A DNA stretch of 64,000 bases from Roseobacter sp. (GCA_015665415.1 JADFAE010000022.1:1-64000); one strand, 5' to 3'; counted from the first letter of the stretch, positions 48,176 through 57,846 are shown. Numbers and translations are program-made. The notes: generated from the sequence alone by a model not told the origin.

Positions 48176-51070
48176 ATGCTCAGGAAAAAGACCAACGGGG
48201 TTGCGAGACGCCCCCAGCGGAGCTCGATCCTCAATCAGGTTGCGGAAACATCCGTTGATCGCCGCGCATTTCTGCGTGGTTCAGGCCTGGCCATTGGCGG
48301 CCTGGCCGCCATCAGCGCCACCGGAGGGGCGGTTGCGCCCGCCAATGCAGCCAGCGCTGCAGCCGGTGCTGTCGAGACGATAAAATCCATTTGTACCCAT
48401 TGTTCCGTTGGCTGCACCGTTGTCGCCGAAGTGCAGGACGGGGTCTGGACCGGGCAGGAACCCGGCTGGGACAGCCCCTTCAACCTTGGGGCCCATTGCG
48501 CCAAAGGGGCCTCGGTGCGCGAACACGCCCATGGTGAGCGCCGCCTGAAATACCCGATGAAAAAAGAAGGTGGCGAGTGGAAGCGGATCTCCTGGGATCA
48601 GGCCATCGACGAAATCGGCGGCGGCATGATGGATATCCGCGCGAAGAGCGGCCCCGACAGCGTCTATTGGCTGGGCTCGGCCAAGCACAATAACGAACAG
48701 GCCTATCTGTTCCGCAAGTTCGCGGCCTATTGGGGCACCAACAACGTCGACCATCAGGCGCGGATCTGCCACTCGACCACGGTTGCGGGTGTGGCCAATA
48801 CATGGGGCTACGGCGCCATGACCAACAGCTACAACGACATTCATAACTCCAAGGCGATTTTCATCATCGGCGGCAACCCGGCTGAGGCGCACCCCGTCTC
48901 GCTGCTGCACCTGCTGAAAGCCAAGGAACAGAACAACGCACCGGTGATCGTCTGTGATCCGCGCTTTACCCGCACTGCCGCCCATGCGGATGAATATGTC
49001 CGCTTCCGTCCCGGCACCGATGTGGCGCTGGTCTGGGGCATCCTGTGGCACATCTTCGAGAACGGCTGGGAAGACAAAGAGTTCATCCGCACCCGTGTCT
49101 GGGGCATGGAGCAGATCAAGGATGAGGTTGCGCAGTGGACACCCGAAGAGGTGGAACGCGTCACCGGTGCGCCCGGTGAGCAGCTGAAGCGCGTGGCGCG
49201 GACGCTGGCCAACAACCGTCCTGGCACCGTGATCTGGTGTATGGGTGGTACCCAGCATACCACCGGCAACAACAACACCCGCGCCTATTGCGTGCTGCAG
49301 CTTGCGCTCGGCAACATGGGCACCTCGGGTGGGGGCACCAACATCTTCCGCGGCCATGACAACGTACAGGGCGCAACCGATCTTGGGGTGCTGTCGCACA
49401 CGCTGCCTGGCTATTATGGGTTGTCAAAAGGCGCCTGGGGTCATTGGGCTCGTGTCTGGGGCGAGGACAGTGACTGGCTGACGGGGCAGTTCGACACGCT
49501 GACTGCCGCGGATGGCAAGGAAAAGAGCCTGCAGAATCTCAAGGGTATTCCGGTCAGTCGCTGGATCGATGGCATCCTGGAAGACAAGGACAATATCGAC
49601 CAGCCCGACAATGTCCGTGCCATGGTGCTGTGGGGGCATGCGCCCAACTCGCAGACCCGGATGACGGAAATGAAAACGGCGATGGAGAAGCTGGATATGC
49701 TGGTGGTCGTTGACCCCTATCCAACCGTTTCCGCCGTATTGCAGGACCGCACCGATGGCGTTTACCTGCTGCCGGCCTGCACCCAGTTTGAGACCCGGGG
49801 ATCTGTCACCGCCTCGAACCGGTCCTTGCAGTGGCGTGACCGCATTGTCGAACCCCTGTTCGAGAGCCTGCCGGATGAGGTCATCATGGCCAAATTCGCG
49901 CGTAAGTTCGGCTGGGCCGATCGTCTGTTCCGCAATATCGAGATGGAAGATGCCGAGACCCCCAATGTCGAAAGCATCACCCGCGAGTTGAACAGTGGTC
50001 TGTGGACCATTGGCTACACAGGCCAAAGCCCGGAGCGGCTGAAGCTGCATATGGCCAACCAGCATACATTCGACCGCACCACCCTGCGTGCGGTTGGGGG
50101 GCCTGCGGATGGTGATTATTACGGTCTGCCCTGGCCCTGCTGGGGCACTGCCGATATGAAGCATCCCGGCACGCCGAACCTCTATGACATGTCGAAGCCG
50201 GTTTCCGAGGGTGGTCTCACCTTCCGGGCCCGCTTTGGCGTGGAGCGCGATGGCGACAATCTGTTGGCCGAAGGCGTCTACTCGAAGAATTCGGAGATCC
50301 AGGACGGTTATCCGGAATTCACCATGCAGATGCTGATGGATCTGGGTTGGGACGGGGATCTGACCGACGAAGAGCGTGCCTCCATCGAGGCGGTGGCCGG
50401 TCCCAAGACCAACTGGAAAACGGATCTGTCCGGCGGTATTCAGCGGGTGGCGATCAAACATGAATGCGCGCCCTTTGGCAATGCCAAGGCCCGTGCCGTG
50501 GTCTGGACCTTCCCGGATCCGGTGCCCATTCACCGCGAGCCGCTGTACACCAACCGTCGCGATCTGGTGGAGGATTATCCCACCTACGAGGACCGGCAGT
50601 CCTACCGTCTGCCCACCTTGTATGCTTCGATCCAGAAAAACGATGTCTCCAAGGATTATCCGATCATTCTGACCTCTGGTCGTCTGGTCGAATATGAGGG
50701 CGGTGGTGAAGAGACCCGCTCCAACCCCTGGTTGGCGGAACTTCAGCAGGACATGTTTGTCGAGATCAACACACGGGACGCCAATAACCTGGGCGTGCGT
50801 GACGGCGAACAGTGCTGGGTCGAAGGCCCAGAGGGCGGCAAGGTCAAAGTCATGGCCATGGTCACCGAACGTGTCGGGGCCGGGGTTGCCTTTATGCCCT
50901 TCCACTTTGGCGGTCATTACCAGGGCAAGGATCTGCGGTACAAATATCCCGAAGGTGCAGACCCCTATGTCTTGGGCGAAAGCGCCAATGTGGTCACCAC
51001 CTATGGCTATGACGTTGTGACGCAAATGCAAGAGAGCAAATGTACGCTCTGCAAAATCACTGCAGCATAA
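48176..51070 (+). CDS. fdhA: Formate dehydrogenase alpha (catalytic molybdo/tungstopterin) subunit
   Basis: A 964-residue DMSO-reductase-family enzyme. Tat signal DRRAFLRGSGLAIGGLAAI (RR at 29-30) marks export to the periplasm. The proximal 4Fe-4S cluster ligands are Cys73, Cys76, Cys80 and Cys108 (ICTHCSVGC ... HCAKG). The active-site metal ligand is Cys198 followed by His199 in ARICHSTTVAG, so this is a cysteine rather than a selenocysteine enzyme. The molybdopterin-binding C-terminal domain includes YPIILTSGRLVEYEGGGEET. It oxidises formate to CO2 and passes electrons to the beta subunit. AAGGGAGG precedes ATG 48176. A longer frame from 48128 would put extra residues before the Tat signal. 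Confidence 0.93.
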   Translation: MLRKKTNGVARRPQRSSILNQVAETSVDRRAFLRGSGLAIGGLAAISATGGAVAPANAASAAAGAVETIKSICTHCSVGCTVVAEVQDGVWTGQEPGWDSPFNLGAHCAKGASVREHAHGERRLKYPMKKEGGEWKRISWDQAIDEIGGGMMDIRAKSGPDSVYWLGSAKHNNEQAYLFRKFAAYWGTNNVDHQARICHSTTVAGVANTWGYGAMTNSYNDIHNSKAIFIIGGNPAEAHPVSLLHLLKAKEQNNAPVIVCDPRFTRTAAHADEYVRFRPGTDVALVWGILWHIFENGWEDKEFIRTRVWGMEQIKDEVAQWTPEEVERVTGAPGEQLKRVARTLANNRPGTVIWCMGGTQHTTGNNNTRAYCVLQLALGNMGTSGGGTNIFRGHDNVQGATDLGVLSHTLPGYYGLSKGAWGHWARVWGEDSDWLTGQFDTLTAADGKEKSLQNLKGIPVSRWIDGILEDKDNIDQPDNVRAMVLWGHAPNSQTRMTEMKTAMEKLDMLVVVDPYPTVSAVLQDRTDGVYLLPACTQFETRGSVTASNRSLQWRDRIVEPLFESLPDEVIMAKFARKFGWADRLFRNIEMEDAETPNVESITRELNSGLWTIGYTGQSPERLKLHMANQHTFDRTTLRAVGGPADGDYYGLPWPCWGTADMKHPGTPNLYDMSKPVSEGGLTFRARFGVERDGDNLLAEGVYSKNSEIQDGYPEFTMQMLMDLGWDGDLTDEERASIEAVAGPKTNWKTDLSGGIQRVAIKHECAPFGNAKARAVVWTFPDPVPIHREPLYTNRRDLVEDYPTYEDRQSYRLPTLYASIQKNDVSKDYPIILTSGRLVEYEGGGEETRSNPWLAELQQDMFVEINTRDANNLGVRDGEQCWVEGPEGGKVKVMAMVTERVGAGVAFMPFHFGGHYQGKDLRYKYPEGADPYVLGESANVVTTYGYDVVTQMQESKCTLCKITAA

Positions 51071-51082
51071 GGAGAGAGAGAA

Positions 51083-51676
51083 ATGGCAAGAGCAAAATTC
51101 CTCTGCGACGCCGAACGCTGCATTGAATGCAACGCCTGCGTCACCGCGTGTAAGAACGAGCACGAAGTGCCCTGGGGCATCAACCGCCGCCGGGTTGTGA
51201 CCATCAATGACGGCAAACCAGGAGAACGGTCGATCTCGGTCGCTTGCATGCATTGTTCCGATGCGCCCTGCATGGCGGTCTGTCCGGTGGATTGTTTCTA
51301 TCAGACCGACGACGGTGTGGTGCTGCATTCCAAGGATCTGTGCATCGGTTGCGGTTACTGCTTTTACGCCTGTCCCTTTGGTGCGCCGCAGTATCCACAG
51401 GCCGGCGCCTTTGGCAGCCGGGGCAAGATGGACAAATGCACCTTCTGCGCCGGTGGCCCCGAGGAGAACAACTCAAATGCGGAGTTCTCCAAATATGGTC
51501 GCAACCGGATCGCCGAAGGCAAGCTGCCGATCTGCGCCGAGATGTGCTCGACCAAAGCCCTGCTGGCAGGCGATGGCGACATGGTCTCTGCGGTCTACCG
51601 CGAACGCGTGGTGGCCCGCGGCTTTGGCTCCGGCGCCTGGGGCTGGGGCACGGCCTATGAGCAAAAGGGCGGCTAA
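51083..51676 (+). CDS. fdhB: Formate dehydrogenase beta subunit, four 4Fe-4S clusters
   Basis: A 197-residue electron-transfer subunit with four cysteine sets: AERCIECNACVTACKNEH, ACMHCSDAPCMAVCPVDC, DLCIGCGYCFYACPFGAP and KCTFCAGG with CAEMCSTKAL. This is the pattern of FdhB/HybA-like subunits. It has no signal of its own and is likely carried through the Tat system with the alpha subunit. It has no C-terminal anchor helix, unlike E. coli FdnH, so attachment to the membrane is through the gamma subunit. It starts 13 bases after the alpha stop, with GGAGAGAG upstream. Confidence 0.93.
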   Translation: MARAKFLCDAERCIECNACVTACKNEHEVPWGINRRRVVTINDGKPGERSISVACMHCSDAPCMAVCPVDCFYQTDDGVVLHSKDLCIGCGYCFYACPFGAPQYPQAGAFGSRGKMDKCTFCAGGPEENNSNAEFSKYGRNRIAEGKLPICAEMCSTKALLAGDGDMVSAVYRERVVARGFGSGAWGWGTAYEQKGG

Positions 51677-51775
51677 GGGCCCCTGATTGTTCTTCAGAAA
51701 CAGGAGATGGCCTGCTGGGTGCAGGCCGTCTCTTTCCTAATAATTCAATGCGCGAGACGCAAAGGAGACTGGCCG

Positions 51776-52999
51776 ATGTTGCGCCTGGCACTCTTCCTAT
51801 CCGTTCAACTGATGCTTTGTTTCTCCATTCTGCCTGCGGCCGTGACGGCGCAGGAGGCGGGCGCGCAAGTGGTGGACCGCAGTGCCACCGGTGGGGCGCA
51901 GACGCTCGACGACATTCTGGCGCGGCAACGCAATCAGGCGGTGGAGGACAGCTTTCGCCGTGATGCGATTGGCAATCCTGACAGCGCCGCCGGGCTGAGC
52001 CAGCAATTGGGCACCCTGGGTGGTGCATCTGATCCGGAGCTGTGGCGGCAGATGCGCTATGGCTCGGCTGACGTCACGGTTTCGACGGGCGGCCCAGTTG
52101 CCAGCGTTCTGGTGCAGGATGGCGGCATGCGCTGGCTGGCGTTTCGCGCCGGACCTCTGCGCCAATATGGCGGTTGGCTGTTGCTGGGCACCCTTGCAGC
52201 CTTGACGGTGTTCTTTCTGCTGCGGGGACGTATCAGAATTGACGGAGATAAAACCGGCCGCACCGTGACCCGGTTCAAATTGATCGAGCGGCTGGGCCAT
52301 TGGCTATTGGCGGGCAGTTTCATCATTCTTGGGGTGACGGGGCTGTTATCGCTGTTTGGGCGGGTCTTTATCGCGCCCTACCTTGGGAAAGGCGTGAACG
52401 CCTCTCTGCTGGATGCCGGCAAATGGCTGCATAATGTGGTGGCCTGGGGCTTTATCGCCGGGCTGGTGATGATCTTTGTCATGTGGGTGGTTCACAATAT
52501 TCCCAACCGCACCGATCTGACCTGGCTGCGCCAGTTTGGCGGCATCATCGGCAAGGCGCATCCGCCGGCCAAGAAATTCAATGCCGGACAGAAAATGATC
52601 TTCTGGTCGGTGGTGCTGTTTGGCGCGTCTATCTCGCTGTCGGGCCTGTCGCTGTTGTTCCCCTATGAGTTGCCGCTCTTTGCCAAATCCTTTGCGGCCC
52701 TCAACGCCACCGGTCTGCCCGAGGCGCTGGGCTGGGGTGTCTTGCCGGTAGAGCTGGCCCCGCAGGAAGAGATGCAATTGGCCCAGGCCTGGCATGCCAT
52801 TCTTGCCTTTGTTCTGAGTGCCATCATCATCGCCCATATCTACATCGGCTCGGTCGGCATGGAGGGCGCTTATGACGCCATGGGATCAGGTGAGGTGGAT
52901 GAGGCCTGGGCCCGTCAACACCACTCAATCTGGTTGGAGGAAGTGCAGAGCGCGCAATCGTCTGTTCGGACAGAACCGTCTGCTCCTCCGGCCGAGTAG
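51776..52999 (+). CDS. fdhC: Formate dehydrogenase gamma (cytochrome b556) subunit
   Basis: A 407-residue membrane protein. A signal peptide (1 to about 24, ending AVTAQEA) precedes a periplasmic domain of about 100 residues, a helix near 130-148 and then the FdnI-type cytochrome b domain of four helices (FKLIERLGHWLLAGSFIILG, KWLHNVVAWGFIAGLVMIF, FWSVVLFGASISLSGLSLLF, AWHAILAFVLSAIIIAHIYIG). Haem-ligand histidines are in LGHW, LHNV and AWHA/AHIY. It passes electrons to quinone. The start is ATG 51776 with AAAGGAG upstream; the earlier in-frame ATG 51707 has none. The extra N-terminal periplasmic domain is longer than in E. coli FdnI. Confidence 0.9.
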   Translation: MLRLALFLSVQLMLCFSILPAAVTAQEAGAQVVDRSATGGAQTLDDILARQRNQAVEDSFRRDAIGNPDSAAGLSQQLGTLGGASDPELWRQMRYGSADVTVSTGGPVASVLVQDGGMRWLAFRAGPLRQYGGWLLLGTLAALTVFFLLRGRIRIDGDKTGRTVTRFKLIERLGHWLLAGSFIILGVTGLLSLFGRVFIAPYLGKGVNASLLDAGKWLHNVVAWGFIAGLVMIFVMWVVHNIPNRTDLTWLRQFGGIIGKAHPPAKKFNAGQKMIFWSVVLFGASISLSGLSLLFPYELPLFAKSFAALNATGLPEALGWGVLPVELAPQEEMQLAQAWHAILAFVLSAIIIAHIYIGSVGMEGAYDAMGSGEVDEAWARQHHSIWLEEVQSAQSSVRTEPSAPPAE

Positions 53000-53065
53000 C
53001 GCGCCCGGGGTCAGGAGGTGTTTGATCTTTGGTGCTAAAGGCGTAAGGCTCTGGGAGGGTCGACG

Positions 53066-54442
53066 ATGAGAGATGGGATTGTGACGGCGATGCGCCCAGC
53101 GGCAAATACAAGCGATGAATATGGCGAAAACCTTGCGGGTGCCTCGATCCTGGTGATCGACGACGAGCCGGGGATGCGCAATTTCCTGACCAAGATCCTG
53201 GAGCCGCGTTGCAAGCGGGTGGAGCAGGCGGCCTCTGCCGCCGAGGCCTCTGCGATTTTGGATCAATCCCATTTCGATCTGATTGTGCTGGACAATATCA
53301 TGCCGGGCAAAACCGGGCTGGAATGGGTGCAGGAGCAACGCCGGGTGGGATTGTTTGCGGATACCATTCTGGTGACCGCCTATGCTGATCTGGAAACCGC
53401 AATCATGGCACTGCGCGCCGGGGTGGCGGATTTTGTTCTGAAACCCTTTCGGGCCAATCAGATCCTCAATTCGGTGGCGCGGGCGCTGGACCGCAAATAT
53501 CTGCGCCGGGAAAACTATCTGCTGAAGCATGAGCTGTCGGCAGAGGGCAGTGCGGCACGCGGGCGGCTGCTGGGGAAATCTCCGACCATCAGCCAGGCGC
53601 GCGAGATGCTGAAACGGCTGGCCCCCTTGCCGACGCCGGTGCTGTTCACCGGTGCCAGTGGCACCGGCAAGGAGATCGCGGCGCGGACGCTGCACGCCCT
53701 GTCAGAGCGCGCGGACAAACCCTTTGTGGCGGTGAATTGTGCGGCGATTGCGCCGGATCGCATCGCCCATGAGCTGTTTGGTCTGATCGACGATCAGAAC
53801 CGGCGTCAGGACGGTTTGTTCCTGCATGCGGATGGCGGCACATTGTTCCTGGATGAGGTGGCGCAGATGCCGGACCAGGTGCAGGCAGCACTCTTGCGGG
53901 TGCTGGAGGACCAACGGGTGCGCCCAGTGGGCGCGGAACGCGACATCCCGCTGAACCTGCGCTTTCTGTTTGCCACCAATGCCGATCTGGAGCGCGCGGT
54001 GGCTGAGGGGCGGTTTCGTGCCGACCTCTATCACCGGATAAATGTGGTGGAGATCAAAATGCCGCCGCTGAAAGACCGGGTGGAGGACATCGTTGAACTG
54101 GCGGCGCTGTTCATGGAACAGTTTGCCTCCAGTTTGGGCATGGCTGCGCTGGAGCTGAACGAAGAGACCTTGTTGAAGTTTTCGCGCTATGACTGGCCCG
54201 GAAATGTGCGCGAGCTGCGCAATCTTATCGAGCGCTCGGTGATTCTGGGGGAGTTCCCGGAGGAATTTGCCGGCAAGGGCGCGATTACTGGCGTGGCGGC
54301 TGTGGAATCCCTCGATCTGGTGACCCAGCGCCATATCATGCATGTGCTGGATGCCTGCGATGGCAACCGGGCCGAGGCGGCGCGGCGTCTTGGGGTGTCG
54401 CGCAAGACCATCGATCGCAAATGTTCCAGCTGGGAGCTGTAG
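53066..54442 (+). CDS. NtrC-type response regulator lacking the GAFTGA sigma-54 motif
   Basis: A 458-residue regulator: receiver (phospho-acceptor Asp76 in DLIVLDNIMPGKTG, acidic pair Asp32-Asp33), AAA+ domain and Fis-type helix-turn-helix (ACDGNRAEAARRLGVSRKTI). Walker A GASGTGKE (about 195-202), Walker B GGTLFLDEV and arginine-finger region FRADLYHRINVV are kept. Between ELFG and Walker B, where GAFTGA should be, the sequence is ELFGLIDDQNRRQDGLFL, so the sigma-54 contact loop is missing. As in Rhodobacter NtrC and HupR, it should work with the housekeeping sigma factor. It lies 66 bases after the FDH gamma gene and convergent to a histidine kinase; FDH control is the likely role. Confidence 0.9.
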   Translation: MRDGIVTAMRPAANTSDEYGENLAGASILVIDDEPGMRNFLTKILEPRCKRVEQAASAAEASAILDQSHFDLIVLDNIMPGKTGLEWVQEQRRVGLFADTILVTAYADLETAIMALRAGVADFVLKPFRANQILNSVARALDRKYLRRENYLLKHELSAEGSAARGRLLGKSPTISQAREMLKRLAPLPTPVLFTGASGTGKEIAARTLHALSERADKPFVAVNCAAIAPDRIAHELFGLIDDQNRRQDGLFLHADGGTLFLDEVAQMPDQVQAALLRVLEDQRVRPVGAERDIPLNLRFLFATNADLERAVAEGRFRADLYHRINVVEIKMPPLKDRVEDIVELAALFMEQFASSLGMAALELNEETLLKFSRYDWPGNVRELRNLIERSVILGEFPEEFAGKGAITGVAAVESLDLVTQRHIMHVLDACDGNRAEAARRLGVSRKTIDRKCSSWEL

Positions 54443-54575
54443 TCCGGGATTGGGGCTGTTGTGCGGAGCCTTGCTTTTGGGGGCGTGACGGCGCACACGG
54501 CTGACAGTGCTGCCTGCCACCTGGGGCTTGCCTGCCGACTGATCCCGCAACCCAATGGTCCTGACCGATAGAGCT

Positions 54576-54620
54576 GGGAGCTCCCGCGCTGACGCCGGGC
54601 GCGCGGGTTCTGCGCCCGCG
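54576..54620. repeat. Dispersed palindromic element, copy 4
   Basis: GGGAGCTCCCGCG (54576-54588) followed by a GC-rich hairpin CGCGGG/CCCGCG (54602-54607 and 54615-54620) lies in the 210-base gap between convergent regulator and kinase genes. Same family as copies at 8960, 32573 and 40797. Nothing else is supported in this gap. Confidence 0.5.
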
Positions 54621-54652
54621 GACTTGGGGGCCCTGAGAGAGGGGATGCGCCC

Positions 54653-56641
54653 TTATTGCGCGGCGGTTTCAACCGCCGGCGCGGCTGTGGCGGCCGGGAG
54701 CCAGATCGAAAAGGCGGCCCCGCCCTCGGGCTGATTGCGAACCGAAATGAGCCCACCGGCCCGCTGCACCAGGCTTTGGCTGATTGACAGTCCCAAGCCG
54801 CAGCCTTCACCGGTTTTGGTGGTGAAGAAGGGATCAAAAACCGAAGTCAGTGCCTCTGTCGCGATGCCGCTGCCGCTGTCGGCGATGGTCAGCAGCGCGC
54901 CGCTGCGGCCATTGCGCTCAGCCGCCTCCAGCGAGATCGACAGCACACCTTTTCCCGCCATTGCCTGGGTGGCATTGAGGATGAGATTGATCACCACTTG
55001 CTGCAGCTCTCCGGGGTCGATGCGCACCGGTGGCACCACCTGACCGGGTTCAAACTGTGTTTCCACCCGGATCTCCTGGCGCGAAATCACATGGTCGACG
55101 AGGACCAGACAATCGCTGACCAGGGGCGCCAGGTCGAGGCTTTCGGCAAAGGTGCCAAATTCGGAAGGGCGTGCAAATTGCAACAGCTTGCCGACGATGG
55201 CCCCGATCCGCATGACCTGATTGTCGATCAGATCCAATTCGGTGCCCACCTCACGGGCCGTTTCCCCCAGGGTCATGCGCATGACATCGACATTGCCCTG
55301 GATCACTGCAACCGGATTGTTGATTTCATGGGCAACCCCGGCGGTGATTTCGCCAATTGAGGCCAGTTTTTCGCTCATCACCAGCTGTTTGAAGGTCTCT
55401 TCCAGTTTCTTGTTGGCGGCGCGCAACTCAGCGGTGCGCAGATCGACCCGCTCGTTCAGCTCCCCGGCCCAGTCCCGCAGCCGCTGGTCCCGGTCTTCGA
55501 TCTGGTCAAGCAGACTGTCCAGATGACCGGCCACCTGGCCGATCTCGTCCTGACGCCCGATGGTGCCATTGCGGGCAGCAAGATCGCCGCGTTCGACCCG
55601 CTTCATGGTTTGGCTCATCCGCTCCAGCGGCGAAAAAATGCCTTTGGCGAGCCAGAGAAACAGCGGGGCCGAGAGGGCCAGTACCAAAAGGAACACGGCG
55701 ACAATCGTCCAATAGGCCTCTGACTTGGCAGCGGAATAGGGGGATTCAAGAAAACCGACATAGAGCATGCCAACGCGGGTTCCAAAACTGTCGGTCAGCG
55801 GCAGGTAGCCGGAGATATACCAGTCATTGACCACAAAGGCGCGGTCCAGCCAGGTCTGCCCCTGGGTCAGAACCTTGTTGCGCACCACGGCAGAGACCCG
55901 GGTACCAAGCGCGCGGACCTCTTCAAAAAGGCGCACATTGGTCGAAACTCGGGTGTCATCGAGAAACAGCGTGGCAGTGCCTTGGCGGTTGTCTGCAGCA
56001 GGCCCCCCCAGATAGACCAGCGCATTGAGGGTGTCGATGAAATCGAGGTTGCGATTGAGCAGCAGGCCGCCCCGCAAAACCCCGCGCTGTCCCTGGGTGA
56101 CCACAGGGGCGGCGCTGTGCAGCACCATGCCGCGATCCTCGACCTGACGTGAGGTGGGGGCTGCGGCTTCGGTCTCGATCAGCGGAATGCGGGCCTGCTC
56201 GGCCAGATGAGGGGCAGCTAGGGTCAGGTCCTGGGCCGTGAAAATGTCGATCTGAGAGGCACGCGCGCCCCGGGTGGCGGTCTGAATGACCGGCCAGCGT
56301 TCCATTCGACCTGCAAGTGCAACCGAGGGCAAGTATTCGAGAAAATCAAGCTGCAGATCAGTGCGCAGGGTCTCTAGATGGGCGGCGACCGCATCCGGAC
56401 CCGCCTCCAGAGCTCTGTGAAAATCTGTGGAGGTGGCGATGCTGTGCAGGCTTTCGGCGCTACCGGTTTGCAGATGCCCGAGATATTGCTCGGCAATCCG
56501 CAGATCGCTTTCGACTTTGGCGATCAGCACCGCGTCATAATCGGCATTCCAGCGCGCCATGGCCAGAACCAGCAGCAGGGGCATCAGCACCGCGAGGGGG
56601 AGAAGCGCCAGCAGAAGCAGCCTGAGACGGACGGATTTCAC
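54653..56641 (-). CDS. Sensor histidine kinase (cache-HAMP-HisKA-HATPase)
   Basis: A 662-residue membrane kinase. Helix 1 (about 5-28) and helix 2 (about 310-330) enclose a periplasmic sensor of some 280 residues, of double-cache-like size, containing LFLDDTRVSTNVRLFEEVRA. HAMP follows (EIGQVAGHLDSLL), then a coiled coil and the HisKA box EITAGVAHEINNPVAVIQGN, with His438 as phosphorylation site. The ATPase domain has a retained N box (LQQVVINLILNATQAM), LTIADSGSGIA and GEGCGLGLSIS. It is convergent with the GAFTGA-less regulator gene, the obvious partner. It may sense formate or a related acid in the periplasm; the ligand is inferred from locus only. Confidence 0.88.
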   Translation of the reverse strand: MKSVRLRLLLLALLPLAVLMPLLLVLAMARWNADYDAVLIAKVESDLRIAEQYLGHLQTGSAESLHSIATSTDFHRALEAGPDAVAAHLETLRTDLQLDFLEYLPSVALAGRMERWPVIQTATRGARASQIDIFTAQDLTLAAPHLAEQARIPLIETEAAAPTSRQVEDRGMVLHSAAPVVTQGQRGVLRGGLLLNRNLDFIDTLNALVYLGGPAADNRQGTATLFLDDTRVSTNVRLFEEVRALGTRVSAVVRNKVLTQGQTWLDRAFVVNDWYISGYLPLTDSFGTRVGMLYVGFLESPYSAAKSEAYWTIVAVFLLVLALSAPLFLWLAKGIFSPLERMSQTMKRVERGDLAARNGTIGRQDEIGQVAGHLDSLLDQIEDRDQRLRDWAGELNERVDLRTAELRAANKKLEETFKQLVMSEKLASIGEITAGVAHEINNPVAVIQGNVDVMRMTLGETAREVGTELDLIDNQVMRIGAIVGKLLQFARPSEFGTFAESLDLAPLVSDCLVLVDHVISRQEIRVETQFEPGQVVPPVRIDPGELQQVVINLILNATQAMAGKGVLSISLEAAERNGRSGALLTIADSGSGIATEALTSVFDPFFTTKTGEGCGLGLSISQSLVQRAGGLISVRNQPEGGAAFSIWLPAATAAPAVETAAQ

Positions 56642-56752
56642 AGTTCTGTTCTCATGCTGCTTCCCTCATGAGGTTTCCCTTAGCGCAGGTGACCGGGCCA
56701 AACCGGCCAGACCTCTGGCCCAGAGTGCCATTTTGGCGGGGGCTGAGGCAAG

Positions 56753-56782
56753 AAAAAGGCGCGACAGGAGGTCCTGTCGCGC
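56753..56782 (-). terminator. Intrinsic terminator of GAPDH gene
   Basis: On the minus strand an eleven-base perfect stem (GCGCGACAGGA / TCCTGTCGCGC, two-base loop) runs into TTTTT, 36 bases beyond the GAPDH stop. Strong rho-independent terminator. Confidence 0.88.
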
Positions 56783-56817
56783 GTGAGTTGGAAGAGAGCT
56801 TGAGAGAGGAGGGGGGA

Positions 56818-57846
56818 TCAGCTGGCCAAGGACATCTCGGCGCCCTGCATCAAGCTGCCGATATGGCGCCCGGTGTCCAGCATCCGGTTGGAAAAGCCCC
56901 ATTCGTTGTCATACCAGCTCACCACCCTGACCAGACCGCCCTCGGTGACGGATGTCTGCGCGGCGGCAAAGCAGGAGGAATGGGGATCGTGGTTAAAATC
57001 AATCGAGACCATCGGATCTTCCTCATAGGCGAGGATCCCGGCCAGCGGACCTGTGGCGGCGGCCTTGAGGGCCGCGTTGACAGCCTCGCGCGTTGCCGGA
57101 CGGCTTGGCACAAAGCTGAGATCCACCACCGAGACATTGGGGGTCGGCACCCGGATGGCCGATCCCTCTAGACGCCCTTTGAGCTGCGGCAGCACTTCGG
57201 AGATGGCGCGGGCAGCGCCCGTTGAAGTTGGCACCATCGACAGGCTGGCAGCGCGAGCCCGGTACATGTCCGAATGGGGGCTGTCATGGCTGGGCTGGTC
57301 ACCGGTAAAGGCATGGATAGTGGTCATATAGCCGGTTTCGATGCCAAATTCGCTGTCCAGAACCTGGGCCAGCGGGGCCAGGCAATTTGTGGTGCAGGAG
57401 GCATTGGAGACAATCACATCGTCAGCGACAAGATCCTGGTGATTGACACCAAAGACGACGGTGCGGTCGACATCTTTGCCGGGGGCCGAAATCAGAACCC
57501 GTTTGGAGCCGTTCGCCAGGTGTCTGGCTGCGGCCTCGCGACTGGTGAAAAATCCGGTACATTCATAGGCAATGTCGATATCCTGCCATGGCAACTCTTC
57601 GGGATTGCGCAGTGCAGTCAGACGAATGTCGAGCGCGCCGACCTGCAAGTGATCGCCGCTGACAGTTACCGGGGTTTTCAGACGGCCGTGCACGGAATCA
57701 TATTTCAGCAGATGTGCCAGGGTTTCTGCGGGGGCCAGATCATTGATCGCCACCACCTCGATATCCTGATCCCCACGTTCCAGAAGGGCGCGCAATACGC
57801 CGCGGCCTATGCGTCCAAATCCATTGATAGCGATTTTCAAGGTCAT
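56818..57846 (-). CDS. gap: Glyceraldehyde-3-phosphate dehydrogenase, type I
   Basis: A 342-residue enzyme with the NAD loop INGFGRIGRGVLRAL, catalytic Cys151 in SNASCTTNCLAPLA and His178 in TTIHAFTGDQ, plus the C-terminal SWYDNEWGFSNRML. It interconverts glyceraldehyde 3-phosphate and 1,3-bisphosphoglycerate. The start MTLKIAING at 57846 has GGAG seven bases upstream; ATG 57858 is an alternative adding four residues. Unlike most gap genes it is not next to pgk, but stands alone, divergent from a LacI-type regulator with two operators between them. It may be a specialised isozyme induced on sugar acids or used in gluconeogenesis. That is inference. Confidence 0.92.
   Translation of the reverse strand: MTLKIAINGFGRIGRGVLRALLERGDQDIEVVAINDLAPAETLAHLLKYDSVHGRLKTPVTVSGDHLQVGALDIRLTALRNPEELPWQDIDIAYECTGFFTSREAAARHLANGSKRVLISAPGKDVDRTVVFGVNHQDLVADDVIVSNASCTTNCLAPLAQVLDSEFGIETGYMTTIHAFTGDQPSHDSPHSDMYRARAASLSMVPTSTGAARAISEVLPQLKGRLEGSAIRVPTPNVSVVDLSFVPSRPATREAVNAALKAAATGPLAGILAYEEDPMVSIDFNHDPHSSCFAAAQTSVTEGGLVRVVSWYDNEWGFSNRMLDTGRHIGSLMQGAEMSLAS

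Noticed and set aside
48198-48200. Possible selenocysteine codon in FDH alpha
   Set aside because: The active-site position (residue 198) is an ordinary Cys codon, TGC, followed by CAC, with no in-frame TGA in the gene.
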